Shown here: positions 9,686 through 18,131 of the stretch, in pieces
Layout: each line of letters begins with the position of its first letter
How positions within the stretch are numbered: position 1 is the stretch's first letter
Source of the DNA: Oxalicibacterium solurbis
GTDB taxonomy: Bacteria; Pseudomonadota; Gammaproteobacteria; Burkholderiales; Burkholderiaceae_D
Length of the DNA stretch: 64,000 nucleotides
Assembly (NCBI RefSeq): GCF_014635845.1
Contig: NZ_BMDP01000002.1
Coordinates: 744,001 to 808,000 of the forward strand
Direction: 5' to 3'
Notes under the pieces: model-generated
What the model was told of the DNA's origin: nothing
What the model saw: the letters and a program-made list of their open reading frames with translations, nothing else
The model's database searches: none
Program-made: the position numbers and the translations under genes

Positions 9686-12337
9686 TCAGGCCAGCGCGTA
9701 GGTATGCGGATGGCCGATCAATGTTTCCGCTTCGGCAGTGGAGAGTGGCGGCGAGAAGATATAGCCCTGACCGAGGTCGCAGCCCATCTTCGCCAGTTCG
9801 TCGATGTGCACCAGCGTCTCCAGCCCTTCGGCAACCGTCTGCAGTTTCAGCGTCTGTGCCAGCGCGATCATCAGGCGGATGATTTCCACATCGCTCTGGT
9901 TGGTATCGAGACCGTGCACGAAGGTCTTGTCGATTTTCAGGATATCGATCGGCAGTTTCTGCAGATAGGCGAGCGACGAATAGCCGGTGCCGAAATCGTC
10001 GAGCGCGAGGCGGACGCCGAGTTTCTTCAGCATCGACAGCGTTTCCATCGTCTGCAGCGGATTGGCCATGGCGGATGTTTCCGTCAGTTCCAGCTCGACC
10101 GTGTGCGGCGCCACGCCACTGCTTTCCAGTATGTCTCGCACCTGCGTGAAGAACGAGGTCTGCAGCAACTGGCGCATCGAGACGTTGACGGCCACGCTCA
10201 TGTTGCCCATCTTCGGATATTTCGCCTGCCAGGCGGCGAGCTGGCGGCAGGCTTCTTCCATTGCCCACATGCCGATCGGCACCACCATGCCGGATGCTTC
10301 GGCGATCGGGATGAATTCGTTCGGCGAGATCAGGCCGTATTCCGGATTGTTCCAGCGCAGCAGCAGCTCGAAGCCCTTGACCTTGCCATCCTTCAGCGAA
10401 ACCTTCGGCTGCCAGGCGACCGACAGTTCGTCGCGTTCCAGCGCGAAGCGCAATGCGACGTCCATGCGTGCATGCTTGGTCGATTTGCTCTGCAATGCGG
10501 CGTCGTAGATTTCGATGCGATTGCGACCGCGCTCCTTGGCCTGGTACATCGCGGCATCGGCGTCGCGCACCAGATCGGCGGGGGCATGGTGGTCGGCGTT
10601 CAGTTGGGCGATGCCGATGCTGGTCTGGATCTTGACGGCAACGTCGTCGATCACCACGCGTTCGGATACGGCGCGCATGACGGCATTGGCCTTGACGGCG
10701 GCTTCTGCCAGCGAGGCATTGGTGAGAATCGCGAATTCGTTGCCGCCGAAGCGGGCGACGAAGTCTTTCGCCGGCAACGTAGCTACCAGACGCCTGCTGA
10801 TTTCGATCAGGCATTTGTCGCCGAAATCGTGGCCATGCGTATCGTTGACGCTCTTGAAGAAATCCAGATCGAGAAACAGCATCGTCAAACTGGACTGGTT
10901 GAGGCGACTGGTTGCCATCGCCGCCTGCAAGGTGTTGGTCAGGTGGCGGCGGTTCGGCAGGCCGGTCAGCATGTCGTGCAGGGCCTGATAGGCGATACGC
11001 GATTCGTACTGCTTGTGTTCGGTGATGTCGCGCGTGACGCCGAGCACGCCGATGACGCGGCCTTTCGCATCGGGCAGCGGATACTTGCTGGTCTGGAACC
11101 AGCGGTCCAGATCGTTGCGCCAGAAGCCCTGCATTTCCATATCCTGCATCGGCTTGCCGCTTTGCATGATCTGCTGATCCTGCTGCTGTACTTCGTCGGC
11201 GATTTCTTCCGCGCTGCGGCTGTCCTCGTCATTTGCCATTTTCAGGCAGAGATCGTAGGTGGTTCTGCCGCGCATTTCCTCTTCGCTGGAAAAACCGAAG
11301 CGCTTCTGGAAACTCAGGTTGCTGATCGTGAAGCGGCCTTCGGTGTCCTTGGCGTAGATCATTGATGGATTCAGATCGAGCACGGATCGCAACAGCGCGG
11401 TTTCTTCCTGCAGCTTCAATTCGACGTCCTTGCGCAGTGTTATGTCCTCGATGCTGAAGACCAGGCCGTTGATCGCCGTATCGTGCAGCATGTTGAAGCC
11501 GCAGGTTTCCAGCCAGATCCAGTGGCCGTCGCGATGGCGAATGCGGTGGCGTGAAAAGATCGTGGCATGCGGCGTGTCGCGCAGATAGCGCAGCTTTTCC
11601 TTGTGCTCCCTTTCGTCGTCCGGATGCAGCTCGGGCCGGATGCTGCCGGCGATGATTTCCTCGGGCGTATAGCCGACGACTTCCTGCATCGCCGGATTGG
11701 CGAACTGCACATGGTAATTCGCATCGGTGATGATGAAGACATGCCGCGTCAGGCGCGCGATTGCATTGAAGCGACGTTCATTGGTACGGGCCTGATTCAG
11801 CGCGACGCGATTCAGGTTCAACGTGCGCGACAGCAGCAGTGCCAGCCAGCCGATGCAGATGGTGGCAAAGAAGTTCGGCAGCCATTCGCCGACGGCAGCG
11901 CCCAGATAGGCATTCAGCCGGTAGCCGAGAAAGGCCAGGATCAGGATGGCGCCGATGGCGATGCGATTGCTCAGCACCAGCGGGAAAATGCCGGCGACTG
12001 CGATCAGCCATGGCATCGGCAATGCCGCGCTGCGATCCAGCAGCGCCAGTACAACGATGACGAAAGTGGCGGCCGACATTTCGACCAGCAGGAAACTCTC
12101 GCAACGCAGAAAGGCATTGCGCGGACGGAAGTGGCGGATAAATGCGGCTATCAGCAGCGGCGGCAGCAAGCCGATCGCAAACAGCGCAGGGCGCGCCAGC
12201 GTCAGATGGCTCGAATAGAGCAGCAACAGAATGTGGAACAGCAGCGTGACATACAGCAGCAGTGACGCCGTACGAAAAATATCGTTGCCCGTCAGGACGA
12301 TCGGCGTGCGAGGCGTATGCAGCAGCGGCGCATTCAT
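9686..12337 (-). CDS. Membrane PAS-PAS-GGDEF-EAL cyclic-di-GMP protein
   Basis: Predicted inner-membrane sensor controlling cyclic di-GMP. I start it at ATG 12337 (MNAPLLHT), which shares one base with the purT stop (TGATG), giving 883 residues; the frame is open further upstream but overlaps purT. Order: about six membrane helices (residues 20-180), two PAS domains (195-310, 315-440), GGDEF (440-605) and EAL (620-870). The GGDEF signature reads GGNEF, a change at a catalytic acidic position, so cyclase activity is doubtful. The EAL motif reads ELL, keeping the metal-binding Glu, and DDFGTGYSSL, the ELTET Glu and AEGLE are intact, so phosphodiesterase activity is likely. The signal sensed is unknown. 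Confidence 0.93.
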   Translation of the reverse strand: MNAPLLHTPRTPIVLTGNDIFRTASLLLYVTLLFHILLLLYSSHLTLARPALFAIGLLPPLLIAAFIRHFRPRNAFLRCESFLLVEMSAATFVIVVLALLDRSAALPMPWLIAVAGIFPLVLSNRIAIGAILILAFLGYRLNAYLGAAVGEWLPNFFATICIGWLALLLSRTLNLNRVALNQARTNERRFNAIARLTRHVFIITDANYHVQFANPAMQEVVGYTPEEIIAGSIRPELHPDDEREHKEKLRYLRDTPHATIFSRHRIRHRDGHWIWLETCGFNMLHDTAINGLVFSIEDITLRKDVELKLQEETALLRSVLDLNPSMIYAKDTEGRFTISNLSFQKRFGFSSEEEMRGRTTYDLCLKMANDEDSRSAEEIADEVQQQDQQIMQSGKPMQDMEMQGFWRNDLDRWFQTSKYPLPDAKGRVIGVLGVTRDITEHKQYESRIAYQALHDMLTGLPNRRHLTNTLQAAMATSRLNQSSLTMLFLDLDFFKSVNDTHGHDFGDKCLIEISRRLVATLPAKDFVARFGGNEFAILTNASLAEAAVKANAVMRAVSERVVIDDVAVKIQTSIGIAQLNADHHAPADLVRDADAAMYQAKERGRNRIEIYDAALQSKSTKHARMDVALRFALERDELSVAWQPKVSLKDGKVKGFELLLRWNNPEYGLISPNEFIPIAEASGMVVPIGMWAMEEACRQLAAWQAKYPKMGNMSVAVNVSMRQLLQTSFFTQVRDILESSGVAPHTVELELTETSAMANPLQTMETLSMLKKLGVRLALDDFGTGYSSLAYLQKLPIDILKIDKTFVHGLDTNQSDVEIIRLMIALAQTLKLQTVAEGLETLVHIDELAKMGCDLGQGYIFSPPLSTAEAETLIGHPHTYALA

Positions 12338-13560
12338 CAGTCGGAAACGACCGGCCTGACCAGCGCAGCGGCCTGGCGAGCTCGGTTGCGTGCAGTTTCG
12401 ACATCGGATGCGGCGGCCAGCGCGACACCCATGCGGCGTTTGGCGAAGGATTCCGGCTTGCCGAACAAACGGACATCGGCACCTTCGATGTGCAGCGCAT
12501 CGGCCACGCCTTCGAAGGCAATTCCCTTTGCATCGTGCTTGCCATAGATGACGGCAGAAGCGGCCGGCGTGCGCAGCGCGGCATTGACCGGCAGGCCGAG
12601 GATGGCTTTTGCATGCAGCTCGAATTCGCTCTGGTGCTGGCTGGACATCGTGACCATGCCGGTATCGTGCGGACGCGGGCTGACTTCGGAGAACCAGACT
12701 TGATCGCCCTTGACGAACAGTTCGACGCCGAACAGGCCGAGGCCGCCGAGGTTGTCGGTCACGCGGCGTGCGATATCCTGTGCCTTCTGCAGCGCGGCAG
12801 GCGGCATCGCTTGCGGTTGCCACGATTCGATGTAGTCGCCGCTCTGTTGCAGATGGCCGATCGGTTCGCAGAACTGTGTTTCCACTTTGCCGTCGGCGCC
12901 GAGCGCGCGCACCGTCAGCAGCGTGATTTCGTAATCGAAGTCGATGAAGCCTTCGGCGATCACGCGGCCGGCGTTGACGCGGCCACCGGCGGCCGCATTC
13001 TCCCAGGCGGTTTCGACTTCTTCCAGCGCATTGACGCGCGTCTGTCCCTTGCCCGACGATGACATGACCGGTTTGACCACGCAGGGAAAGCCGACTTCGG
13101 TGCAGCCGAGCTGCAGTTCTTCGAGGTTGTCGGCAAAGCGGTAGGGCGAGGTCGGCACGCCGAGTTCTTCTGCAGCGAGACGGCGGATGCCTTCGCGATC
13201 CATTGTCAGCCAGGTGGCGCGCGCGGTCGGCACGACTTGCACGCGGCCGGCCTTTTCCAGTTCCATCAGCGTGGCGGTGGCGATGGCTTCGATTTCCGGC
13301 ACGATCAAGTCCGGCTGTTCCTTGTCGATCAGCGCGGCGAGTTGCGCGCCGTCGGTCATGTCGATCACGTGCGCGCGATGCGCGACCTGATGCCCCGGCG
13401 CATCGGCATAGCGATCGACGGCGATCACTTCGACACCAAGGCGTTGCAGCGCGATGATGACTTCCTTGCCGAGCTCACCGGAGCCGAGCAGCATGACTTT
13501 TGTTGCGGAAGGAGAAAGAGGGGTGCCGATGCGGCGGAGGGGATTGTTGCTTTGATTCAT
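12337..13560 (-). CDS. purT: Formate-dependent GAR transformylase
   Basis: PurT uses formate and ATP to formylate glycinamide ribonucleotide in purine synthesis. It is an ATP-grasp enzyme: an N-terminal [14 protein letters not shown] fold, VPEIEAIAT, a [10 protein letters not shown] phosphate-loop segment at about residue 150, and [13 protein letters not shown] in the C-terminal half. The start chosen is ATG 13560 (MNQSNNPL), giving 407 residues; a longer frame runs to 13608 but lacks conserved sequence. Its stop shares a base with the GGDEF/EAL gene. Free formate is also the substrate of the dehydrogenase encoded at 34-40 kb. Confidence 0.94.
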   Translation of the reverse strand: MNQSNNPLRRIGTPLSPSATKVMLLGSGELGKEVIIALQRLGVEVIAVDRYADAPGHQVAHRAHVIDMTDGAQLAALIDKEQPDLIVPEIEAIATATLMELEKAGRVQVVPTARATWLTMDREGIRRLAAEELGVPTSPYRFADNLEELQLGCTEVGFPCVVKPVMSSSGKGQTRVNALEEVETAWENAAAGGRVNAGRVIAEGFIDFDYEITLLTVRALGADGKVETQFCEPIGHLQQSGDYIESWQPQAMPPAALQKAQDIARRVTDNLGGLGLFGVELFVKGDQVWFSEVSPRPHDTGMVTMSSQHQSEFELHAKAILGLPVNAALRTPAASAVIYGKHDAKGIAFEGVADALHIEGADVRLFGKPESFAKRRMGVALAAASDVETARNRARQAAALVRPVVSD

Positions 13561-13690
13561 GAGATGTCGACGTGAGCCGTAGAGGCGTTGGCAACCAGAC
13601 AATAGCAAATCCTGCGCGGTTTGGACAGGCCGCTACCGTTCTTTCTGCGTGGAAATCTTGAGGTGGTGAAGAAGCACGATCGGCACACGC

Positions 13691-13722
13691 AAAAAAAACT
13701 GCCGCACAACATCGTGCGGCAG
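13691..13722 (-). terminator. Rho-independent terminator of the MHS transporter gene
   Basis: On the minus strand, CTGCCGCAC / GTGCGGCAG (13714-13722 with 13699-13707) forms a 9-bp stem followed by eight T. A second hairpin, ATTCCCGT/ACGGGAAT (13729-13748), lies between it and the stop codon. Confidence 0.88.
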
Positions 13723-13752
13723 CGGAGCATTCCCGTATGGACGGGAATGGGA

Positions 13753-15414
13753 TCAGTCGTTGGCGTAGATGTCGTTGTCCTTGGTTTCCTTGATGAACAG
13801 CATGCCGATCACGAAGGTGATCAATGCGATGATGATCGGGTACCACAGGCCGTAGTAGATGTCGCCCTTGTAGGCAACCAGCGCAAACGAGGTCGTCGGC
13901 AGCAAGCCGCCGAACCAGCCGTTACCGATGTGATACGGCAGCGACATCGACGTGTAGCGGATACGCGTCGGGAACATCTCGACCAGCATCGCAGCGATCG
14001 GACCGTACACCATCGTTACATAGATCACGAGGATGAACAGCAGCAGCAGCGTCATGCCGTAGTTGATCTGGTCGGGATCAGCCTTGGTCGGATAGCCGTG
14101 CGCCTTGATGGCATCGCCCAGTTCTTTCGCGAAAGCCTTGTCCTTGGCGGTGGCATCTTCTTTCGACAGTCCGGCAGCGTCATACGAGGTCAGAACGGTA
14201 TCGCCGATCTTGATCGTGGCGACGGTGCCCGGTGCCGCATCGACGTTCGTATAGGCGACGGAAGCGGCTGCCAGCTTGGCTTTCGCGATGTCGCAGGACG
14301 ACGTGAATTTCTTCGTGCCGGTCGGGTTGAACTGGAACTGGCAAGTTGCCGGATCGGCGGTCACGACGACCGGCGATTCTTTCAATGCCTTTTCCAGCGC
14401 CGGGTTCGCATAGTGCGTCAGCGCGCTGAAGATCGGAAAGTAGGTCAGCGCTGCGATCAGGCAGCCGGCCATGATGATCGGCTTGCGGCCGATACGGTCG
14501 GACAGCGTGCCGAAGATCACGAAGAACGGCGTAGCCAGCAGCAGTGCAGCGGCGATCAGCAGGTTCGCCGTCGACAGATCGACCTTCAGCGTCTGCGTCA
14601 GGAAGAACAGCGAATAGAACTGGCCTGCATACCAGACGACAGCTTGGCCGGCGGTCAGGCCGATCAGCGCCAGGATGACGATCTTCAGGTTTTTCCAGCG
14701 GGCGAAGGATTCGCTCAGCGGCGCTTTCGATGTCTTGCCTTCGGACTTCATCTTCATGAAGGCCGGCGATTCGGACATCGACATGCGGATCCAGACCGAA
14801 ATACCGAGCAGGAAGACCGACAGCAGGAACGGAATGCGCCAGCCCCAGTCGGCGAAAGCTTCCTCGCCGACGGCGCTACGCGTTCCCAGAATCACCAGCA
14901 GCGACATGAACAGGCCCATCGTTGCCGTGGTCTGGATCCATGACGTGAATGCGCCGCGCTTGCCCTGCGGCGCATGTTCGGCAACGTAGGTTGCCGCACC
15001 GCCGTATTCGCCGCCCAGCGCCAAGCCTTGCAGGATACGCAATGCGATCAGGATGATTGGCGCAGCAATGCCGATCGAGTTGTAGTTTGGCAGCAGGCCG
15101 ACGATGAAGGTCGACGAACCCATGATCACGATGGTGACAAGGAACGTATACTTGCGGCCGATCATGTCGCCCAGGCGGCCGAACACGAGGGCGCCGAACG
15201 GACGCACGATAAAGCCGGCGGCAAAGGCCAGCAGCGCGAAGATGAATGCCGTGTTGGGATCGGTGCCGGCGAAGAATTGCTTGGCGATAATGCCGGCCAG
15301 CGCGCCGTACAGGTAAAAGTCATACCATTCGAAAACGGTACCCAGCGATGAAGCGAAAATGACCTTCCGCTCCTCCGCCGTGATCCCGCGTGATGGTTTG
15401 GATGCTGTTGCCAT
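13753..15414 (-). CDS. MHS-family MFS transporter with periplasmic insertion
   Basis: This is a proton symporter of the metabolite:H+ symporter (ProP/KgtP-like) branch of the major facilitator superfamily. Start ATG 15414 has GGAGG just upstream and gives 553 residues; an open frame further upstream is not used. Family marks: GTVFEWYDFYLYG in helix 1, RPFGALVFGRLGDMIGRK in the helix 2-3 loop, and SDRIGRKP later. The protein is about 100 residues longer than usual because of an insertion at residues about 335-448, after helix 9, where the loop should be periplasmic; it holds two Cys. The substrate is unknown; carboxylates or betaines are usual for the branch. Confidence 0.9.
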   Translation of the reverse strand: MATASKPSRGITAEERKVIFASSLGTVFEWYDFYLYGALAGIIAKQFFAGTDPNTAFIFALLAFAAGFIVRPFGALVFGRLGDMIGRKYTFLVTIVIMGSSTFIVGLLPNYNSIGIAAPIILIALRILQGLALGGEYGGAATYVAEHAPQGKRGAFTSWIQTTATMGLFMSLLVILGTRSAVGEEAFADWGWRIPFLLSVFLLGISVWIRMSMSESPAFMKMKSEGKTSKAPLSESFARWKNLKIVILALIGLTAGQAVVWYAGQFYSLFFLTQTLKVDLSTANLLIAAALLLATPFFVIFGTLSDRIGRKPIIMAGCLIAALTYFPIFSALTHYANPALEKALKESPVVVTADPATCQFQFNPTGTKKFTSSCDIAKAKLAAASVAYTNVDAAPGTVATIKIGDTVLTSYDAAGLSKEDATAKDKAFAKELGDAIKAHGYPTKADPDQINYGMTLLLLFILVIYVTMVYGPIAAMLVEMFPTRIRYTSMSLPYHIGNGWFGGLLPTTSFALVAYKGDIYYGLWYPIIIALITFVIGMLFIKETKDNDIYAND

Positions 15415-15498
15415 GATCGTCCTCCATATAATCGTTATAAGGGAGCGCGTCGTAGTATGTCCGCGCACCGTGTCGCATCCGGAGTGTGCGACGCGAAA

Positions 15499-15537
15499 CT
15501 TACGCGATACTTGCGTGAAACTTACGTGGCGCTTACG
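15499..15537. promoter_or_regulatory. Four 11-bp-phased direct repeats (CTTRCG-N5)
   Basis: CTTACG, CTTGCG, CTTACG and CTTACG begin at 15499, 15510, 15521 and 15532, exactly one helical turn (11 bp) apart. They lie 85 bp upstream of the transporter start (minus strand) and about 100 bp upstream of the thioesterase start (plus strand). Tandem 11-bp spacing is typical of OmpR/PhoB-type response-regulator sites. The regulator is not known. Confidence 0.6.
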
Positions 15538-15600
15538 TTGAGAAAATCGGTTTGCAAGGGGCAAACATGCCGGCGAAAAGGTTTTCCACAGCGCATGTTT

Positions 15601-15612
15601 TAAAATGGCGGC
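15601..15612 (+). promoter_or_regulatory. Putative promoter -10, thioesterase-SDR pair
   Basis: TAAAAT (15601-15606) followed by GGCGGC, 28 bp before the ATG at 15635. It shares the TANAAT-GGCGG form seen before queE and tatD. Confidence 0.4.
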
Positions 15613-15634
15613 ATTTTGCAAAACGATTGTTCCA

Positions 15635-16060
15635 ATGACGAATCCAGCCGCACCTTCTCCCGTTCTCATTCCCTTTTTGCAGGAACTCGGCATTGAAGTA
15701 GTCGAATCGAATGCCGGCACCGCGCAGGTCCAACTGACGCTGCAGGAACGCCATCTGAACAGCTGGCGCGTCGCACACGGCGGCGTGGTGATGACGATGC
15801 TGGACAACGTGATGTCGCTGGCCGGCCGCTCGCTTGACCCGGAAATCCGCAGCGGCGTCACCATCGAGATGAAGACCAGCTTCATGCAGCCGGGCGGTAT
15901 CGAAGGCAGCCGTCTGGTGGCGAAGGGCAAGGTCATGCATGCATCTTCCAGCATCTATTTTTGCGAAGGCGAACTGTGGAATGAAGACAAACTGGTGGCG
16001 AAGGCGACCGGCACGTTCAAGTTCATCCGTCGCAACGACGTCGCGAAGAAACTGGCATGA
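15635..16060 (+). CDS. PaaI-type hotdog thioesterase
   Basis: A small acyl-CoA thioesterase of the 4HBT/PaaI hotdog family. I use ATG 15635 (MTNPAAPS), giving 141 residues; the frame extends upstream to 15605 but that part overlaps the putative promoter. The typical HGGVVMTMLDNVMS helix (about residue 55) carries the acidic catalytic residue, and the segment GVTIEMKTSFMQPG is the usual central strand. It overlaps the SDR gene by 4 bp (ATGA), so the two are probably used in one acyl or aromatic-acid pathway. The substrate is not determinable. Confidence 0.88.
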   Translation: MTNPAAPSPVLIPFLQELGIEVVESNAGTAQVQLTLQERHLNSWRVAHGGVVMTMLDNVMSLAGRSLDPEIRSGVTIEMKTSFMQPGGIEGSRLVAKGKVMHASSSIYFCEGELWNEDKLVAKATGTFKFIRRNDVAKKLA

Positions 16061-16959
16061 AGGATTTTTACGGCAAGGTTGCTGTCATCACCGGCGCAGC
16101 CAGCGGCTTCGGCCGTGCCTTCGCGCAGCAGGGAGCAGCACTGGGCATGAAGCTGGTGCTGGCCGATGTTCAGCAGGAAGCACTGGGGCAAGCAGCGGCC
16201 GAACTGGTACAGCAGGGAGCCGACGTGCTGGCCGTGCCATGCGATGTCTCTCGGGCCGAGCAGGTACAGGCGCTGGCCGATGCCGCGATGACGCGTTTCG
16301 GCGCTGTGCATCTGCTGTTCAACAATGCCGGCGTCGGCACGGGCGGGCTGGTATGGGAAAGCTCGGTCGCGGACTGGGAGTGGGTGCTGGGCGTCAACCT
16401 GTTCGGCGTGATCCATGGCGTGCGCATCTTCACGCCGCTGATGCTGGCATGCGCAAAACGCGATCCCGAGTATCGCGGCCACATCGTCAATACCGCGTCG
16501 ATCGCAGGACTGCAGAATGCGCCGACGATGGGCGTCTATAACGTCTCCAAGCACGCGACCGTGTCGCTGACGGAAACACTGTTCCAGGATTTGCGCATCA
16601 CCGAGGCGCCGATCGGCGTGTCGTTGTTGTGTCCGTATTTCGTGCCGACCGGCATTCATCAGTCGGCGCGCAACCGGCCGGCGACCATGTTGAATGACGG
16701 CGAGTTGACCGCCAGCCAGCGTGCGGCACAGACCTTTACGGAAAAGGCGGTGACGTCAGGCAAAGTATCGGCGGAACAGGTGGCCGAGCTGACGTTCGAT
16801 GCCGTGCGCGAAGACCGTTTTTACATCTACTCGGAACAGGAGCCGCTGGTGCAGGTACGCAAGCGGATGGAAGACGTGCTGCAGTCGCGCAATCCCTACG
16901 ATCCCTACGAAGAGGCGCCGCATGTGCGCGAACTTCTGCGCACCAGACTGAAACGCTGA
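16057..16959 (+). CDS. SDR-family oxidoreductase
   Basis: Classical short-chain dehydrogenase/reductase of 300 residues, longer than the usual 250 because of a C-terminal extension. It shows the nucleotide-binding VITGAASGFGRAFA, the NNAGVG segment, INTASI-type Ser (VNTASIAGL) and the catalytic Tyr-Lys in YNVSKHAT. The TGxxxGxG motif suggests NAD(P)H binding. It is translationally coupled (ATGA) to the thioesterase. The substrate is unknown. Confidence 0.88.
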   Translation: MKDFYGKVAVITGAASGFGRAFAQQGAALGMKLVLADVQQEALGQAAAELVQQGADVLAVPCDVSRAEQVQALADAAMTRFGAVHLLFNNAGVGTGGLVWESSVADWEWVLGVNLFGVIHGVRIFTPLMLACAKRDPEYRGHIVNTASIAGLQNAPTMGVYNVSKHATVSLTETLFQDLRITEAPIGVSLLCPYFVPTGIHQSARNRPATMLNDGELTASQRAAQTFTEKAVTSGKVSAEQVAELTFDAVREDRFYIYSEQEPLVQVRKRMEDVLQSRNPYDPYEEAPHVRELLRTRLKR

Positions 16960-17030
16960 CGCATTTGCCGAATCATTCGTTGAATTTCAAGCGCTGAAAA
17001 TCTTCTGAATTGTCGGACGCGGCAGAGGCG

Positions 17031-17813
17031 TCAGATTCCCCGCATGCATCGTCCGTGCAGCGCGCGTTCCTGCACCGGTGGCGCCATCGGCGTGGCAGGG
17101 CGCTCGATCAGCAGCGGCGGGCAGCCGTTCTGCAGGCGGACCAGCGTCGAGACGCGCGTGCCGTAATCCGGCGATTCGATACAGACGGCCGACAGCAGCC
17201 GTTCGCGTTCGAGCGGAACGCCAGTCTTCGGCAGGCGGCAGTCGGAGGCGCAGGTGGTATCGGACAGCATTTCGAAATAGGCATCTTCTGGAGCGCCCTG
17301 GCACAGCAGGCTGGAGAACTGCGCCTTCGAGCGCACGACCTTGGGCCACGTGCAATCGAGCAGTGAATTCGACAGACCGTAGATGCCAGGCATCAGCGGC
17401 TTGCCGTTGCGTTCGTCATCGCCGCCGCGATTCGAATACCAGAGCAGTTCATCCTGATTGCCGACCAGCAGGTTGTAGCCGTTGTAATCGGTCTGTTGTT
17501 CGGCCAGCGTCTGTACATAGTCGGCAGGCGAGGCATCGCCCGCCAGGTAATCGCGCACGATTGCGCCGCGCGACGGTCGGTCGGTACGCATTTCCGATGG
17601 TGCGCGAATGTTGGTGATGGCGGCGAAGCGGCCGTCGCGCGTGATGCCCATCCAGGTGCCGCCGCCCTGCAGGTCGCGACCGGCGTAAATGTTCGGATGA
17701 TCCTGCCACCAGCCGGCGGGGGCGGCCGGGCGTACATAGAATTCGTCACGATTGCCGGCGGCAAGCAGCGGCATTTCGGGCAGTACGCGCCAGGCAAAAA
17801 CGATCAGACACAT
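17031..17813 (-). CDS. NRDE (TANGO2-like) family protein
   Basis: A 260-residue protein beginning MCLIVFAW and containing the defining NRDEF motif at about residue 22. This is the mark of the NRDE/TANGO2 family, related in fold to N-terminal-nucleophile hydrolases; Cys2 would be the nucleophile after Met removal. Eukaryotic TANGO2 has been connected to haem and lipid handling, but the bacterial role is unsettled. It overlaps the DUF4936 gene by 10 bp and follows ygfZ on the same strand, so the three probably form an operon. Confidence 0.85.
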   Translation of the reverse strand: MCLIVFAWRVLPEMPLLAAGNRDEFYVRPAAPAGWWQDHPNIYAGRDLQGGGTWMGITRDGRFAAITNIRAPSEMRTDRPSRGAIVRDYLAGDASPADYVQTLAEQQTDYNGYNLLVGNQDELLWYSNRGGDDERNGKPLMPGIYGLSNSLLDCTWPKVVRSKAQFSSLLCQGAPEDAYFEMLSDTTCASDCRLPKTGVPLERERLLSAVCIESPDYGTRVSTLVRLQNGCPPLLIERPATPMAPPVQERALHGRCMRGI

Positions 17814-18097
17814 GTCGATAAATCCACAAATTGTTCCGTATGACGCGGGCCGTCGATGAAAGCGGCCAGGCCGTTTTCATCGACGGCCTGTTGCAGCTTG
17901 CCGGCGAAATCCGTGGGGACCGCCGTATAGACTTCCATCCATGTATGCAGGCCGTCCTGTGCATCGGGCCGGCGCTTCAGGGCAGCCGTGATGTCGTATT
18001 GCCGCTTCAGCATCTGTTGCATCGCGATTGCCTTGCGATGGTAGGCGTCGGCGTCTGCCGTGCGCACGCGATAGTAGATGTAGAGGTCCATGCCCAT
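17804..18097 (-). CDS. DUF4936 family protein
   Basis: A 97-residue soluble protein starting MGMDLYIYYRVR, which matches my recollection of the DUF4936 family of Burkholderiales. It has no signal peptide or membrane segment, and its function is unknown. It sits between ygfZ (34 bp upstream) and the NRDE gene (10-bp overlap), an arrangement I take as conserved in related genomes. Confidence 0.78.
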   Translation of the reverse strand: MGMDLYIYYRVRTADADAYHRKAIAMQQMLKRQYDITAALKRRPDAQDGLHTWMEVYTAVPTDFAGKLQQAVDENGLAAFIDGPRHTEQFVDLSTCV

Positions 18098-18131
18098 TGT
18101 CCGTGATTCGGCCTGATGCTGCAGGCGGCGC

